In this document: positions 7,231-7,237 of the stretch, one piece after another
How positions within the stretch are numbered: position 1 is the stretch's first letter
How the letters are laid out: every line of letters begins with the position of its first letter
Assembly: GCA_903872005.1 (NCBI GenBank)
Contig: CAIQJD010000263.1
Span: forward strand, 1 to 7,237
DNA: 7,237 bases
Direction: 5' to 3'
Source of the DNA: an uncultured bacterium
GTDB lineage: Bacteria > Chloroflexota > Anaerolineae > JACIWP01
Program-made: the position numbers and the translations under genes
Notes under the pieces: generated by a model
Told to the model about the DNA's origin: nothing
What the model saw: only the letters and a program-made list of their open reading frames with translations
Databases searched by the model: none

Positions 7231-7237
7231 CCAGCCG

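Overview
This 7.2 kb window is high-GC (above 60% by eye), gene-dense bacterial chromosome with almost no intergenic space. It holds one partial and four complete protein-coding genes. I see no RNA genes, CRISPR arrays, insertion sequences or phage genes. The style suggests a member of the Chloroflexota (Anaerolineae and relatives): a hybrid histidine kinase with a seven-helix N-terminal sensor, and surface enzymes carried on long Pro/Thr/Ser-rich linkers. This assignment is inference from gene style, not from a marker gene.

The left half is transcribed rightward. The window opens inside the C-terminal third of a PLP-dependent class III aminotransferase that resembles glutamate-1-semialdehyde aminomutase. 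Its stop codon overlaps the start of a uroporphyrinogen decarboxylase (URO-D) superfamily protein (ATGA overlap, so probably translationally coupled). That protein lacks the signature of true HemE and also the thiol zinc ligands of the corrinoid methyltransferases in the superfamily. Seventeen bases later, behind a good ribosome binding site, comes an 890-residue hybrid sensor kinase: 7TM, PAS, HisKA, HATPase, a degenerate receiver and an intact receiver. The three genes could be one transcript.

The right half is transcribed leftward and converges on the kinase gene, overlapping it by 4 bases. Its first gene encodes a 721-residue OatA/OafA-type membrane acyltransferase (acyltransferase-3 domain, Pro/Thr-rich linker, extracellular SGNH esterase-like domain). 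Twenty bases downstream lies a 267-residue protein with one membrane anchor, a similar linker and an SGNH domain that aligns without gaps to that of its neighbour (about 52% identical by hand count). The two probably act together in O-acylation (most likely O-acetylation) of a cell-surface polymer, and look like an in-place duplication of the catalytic domain.

The main points for a second look are the paired SGNH enzymes, the strong over-representation of the palindrome GCCGGC (about 50 copies by eye) across all genes, the odd active site of the URO-D-like protein, and the kinase's degenerate first receiver with no HPt or output partner in view.
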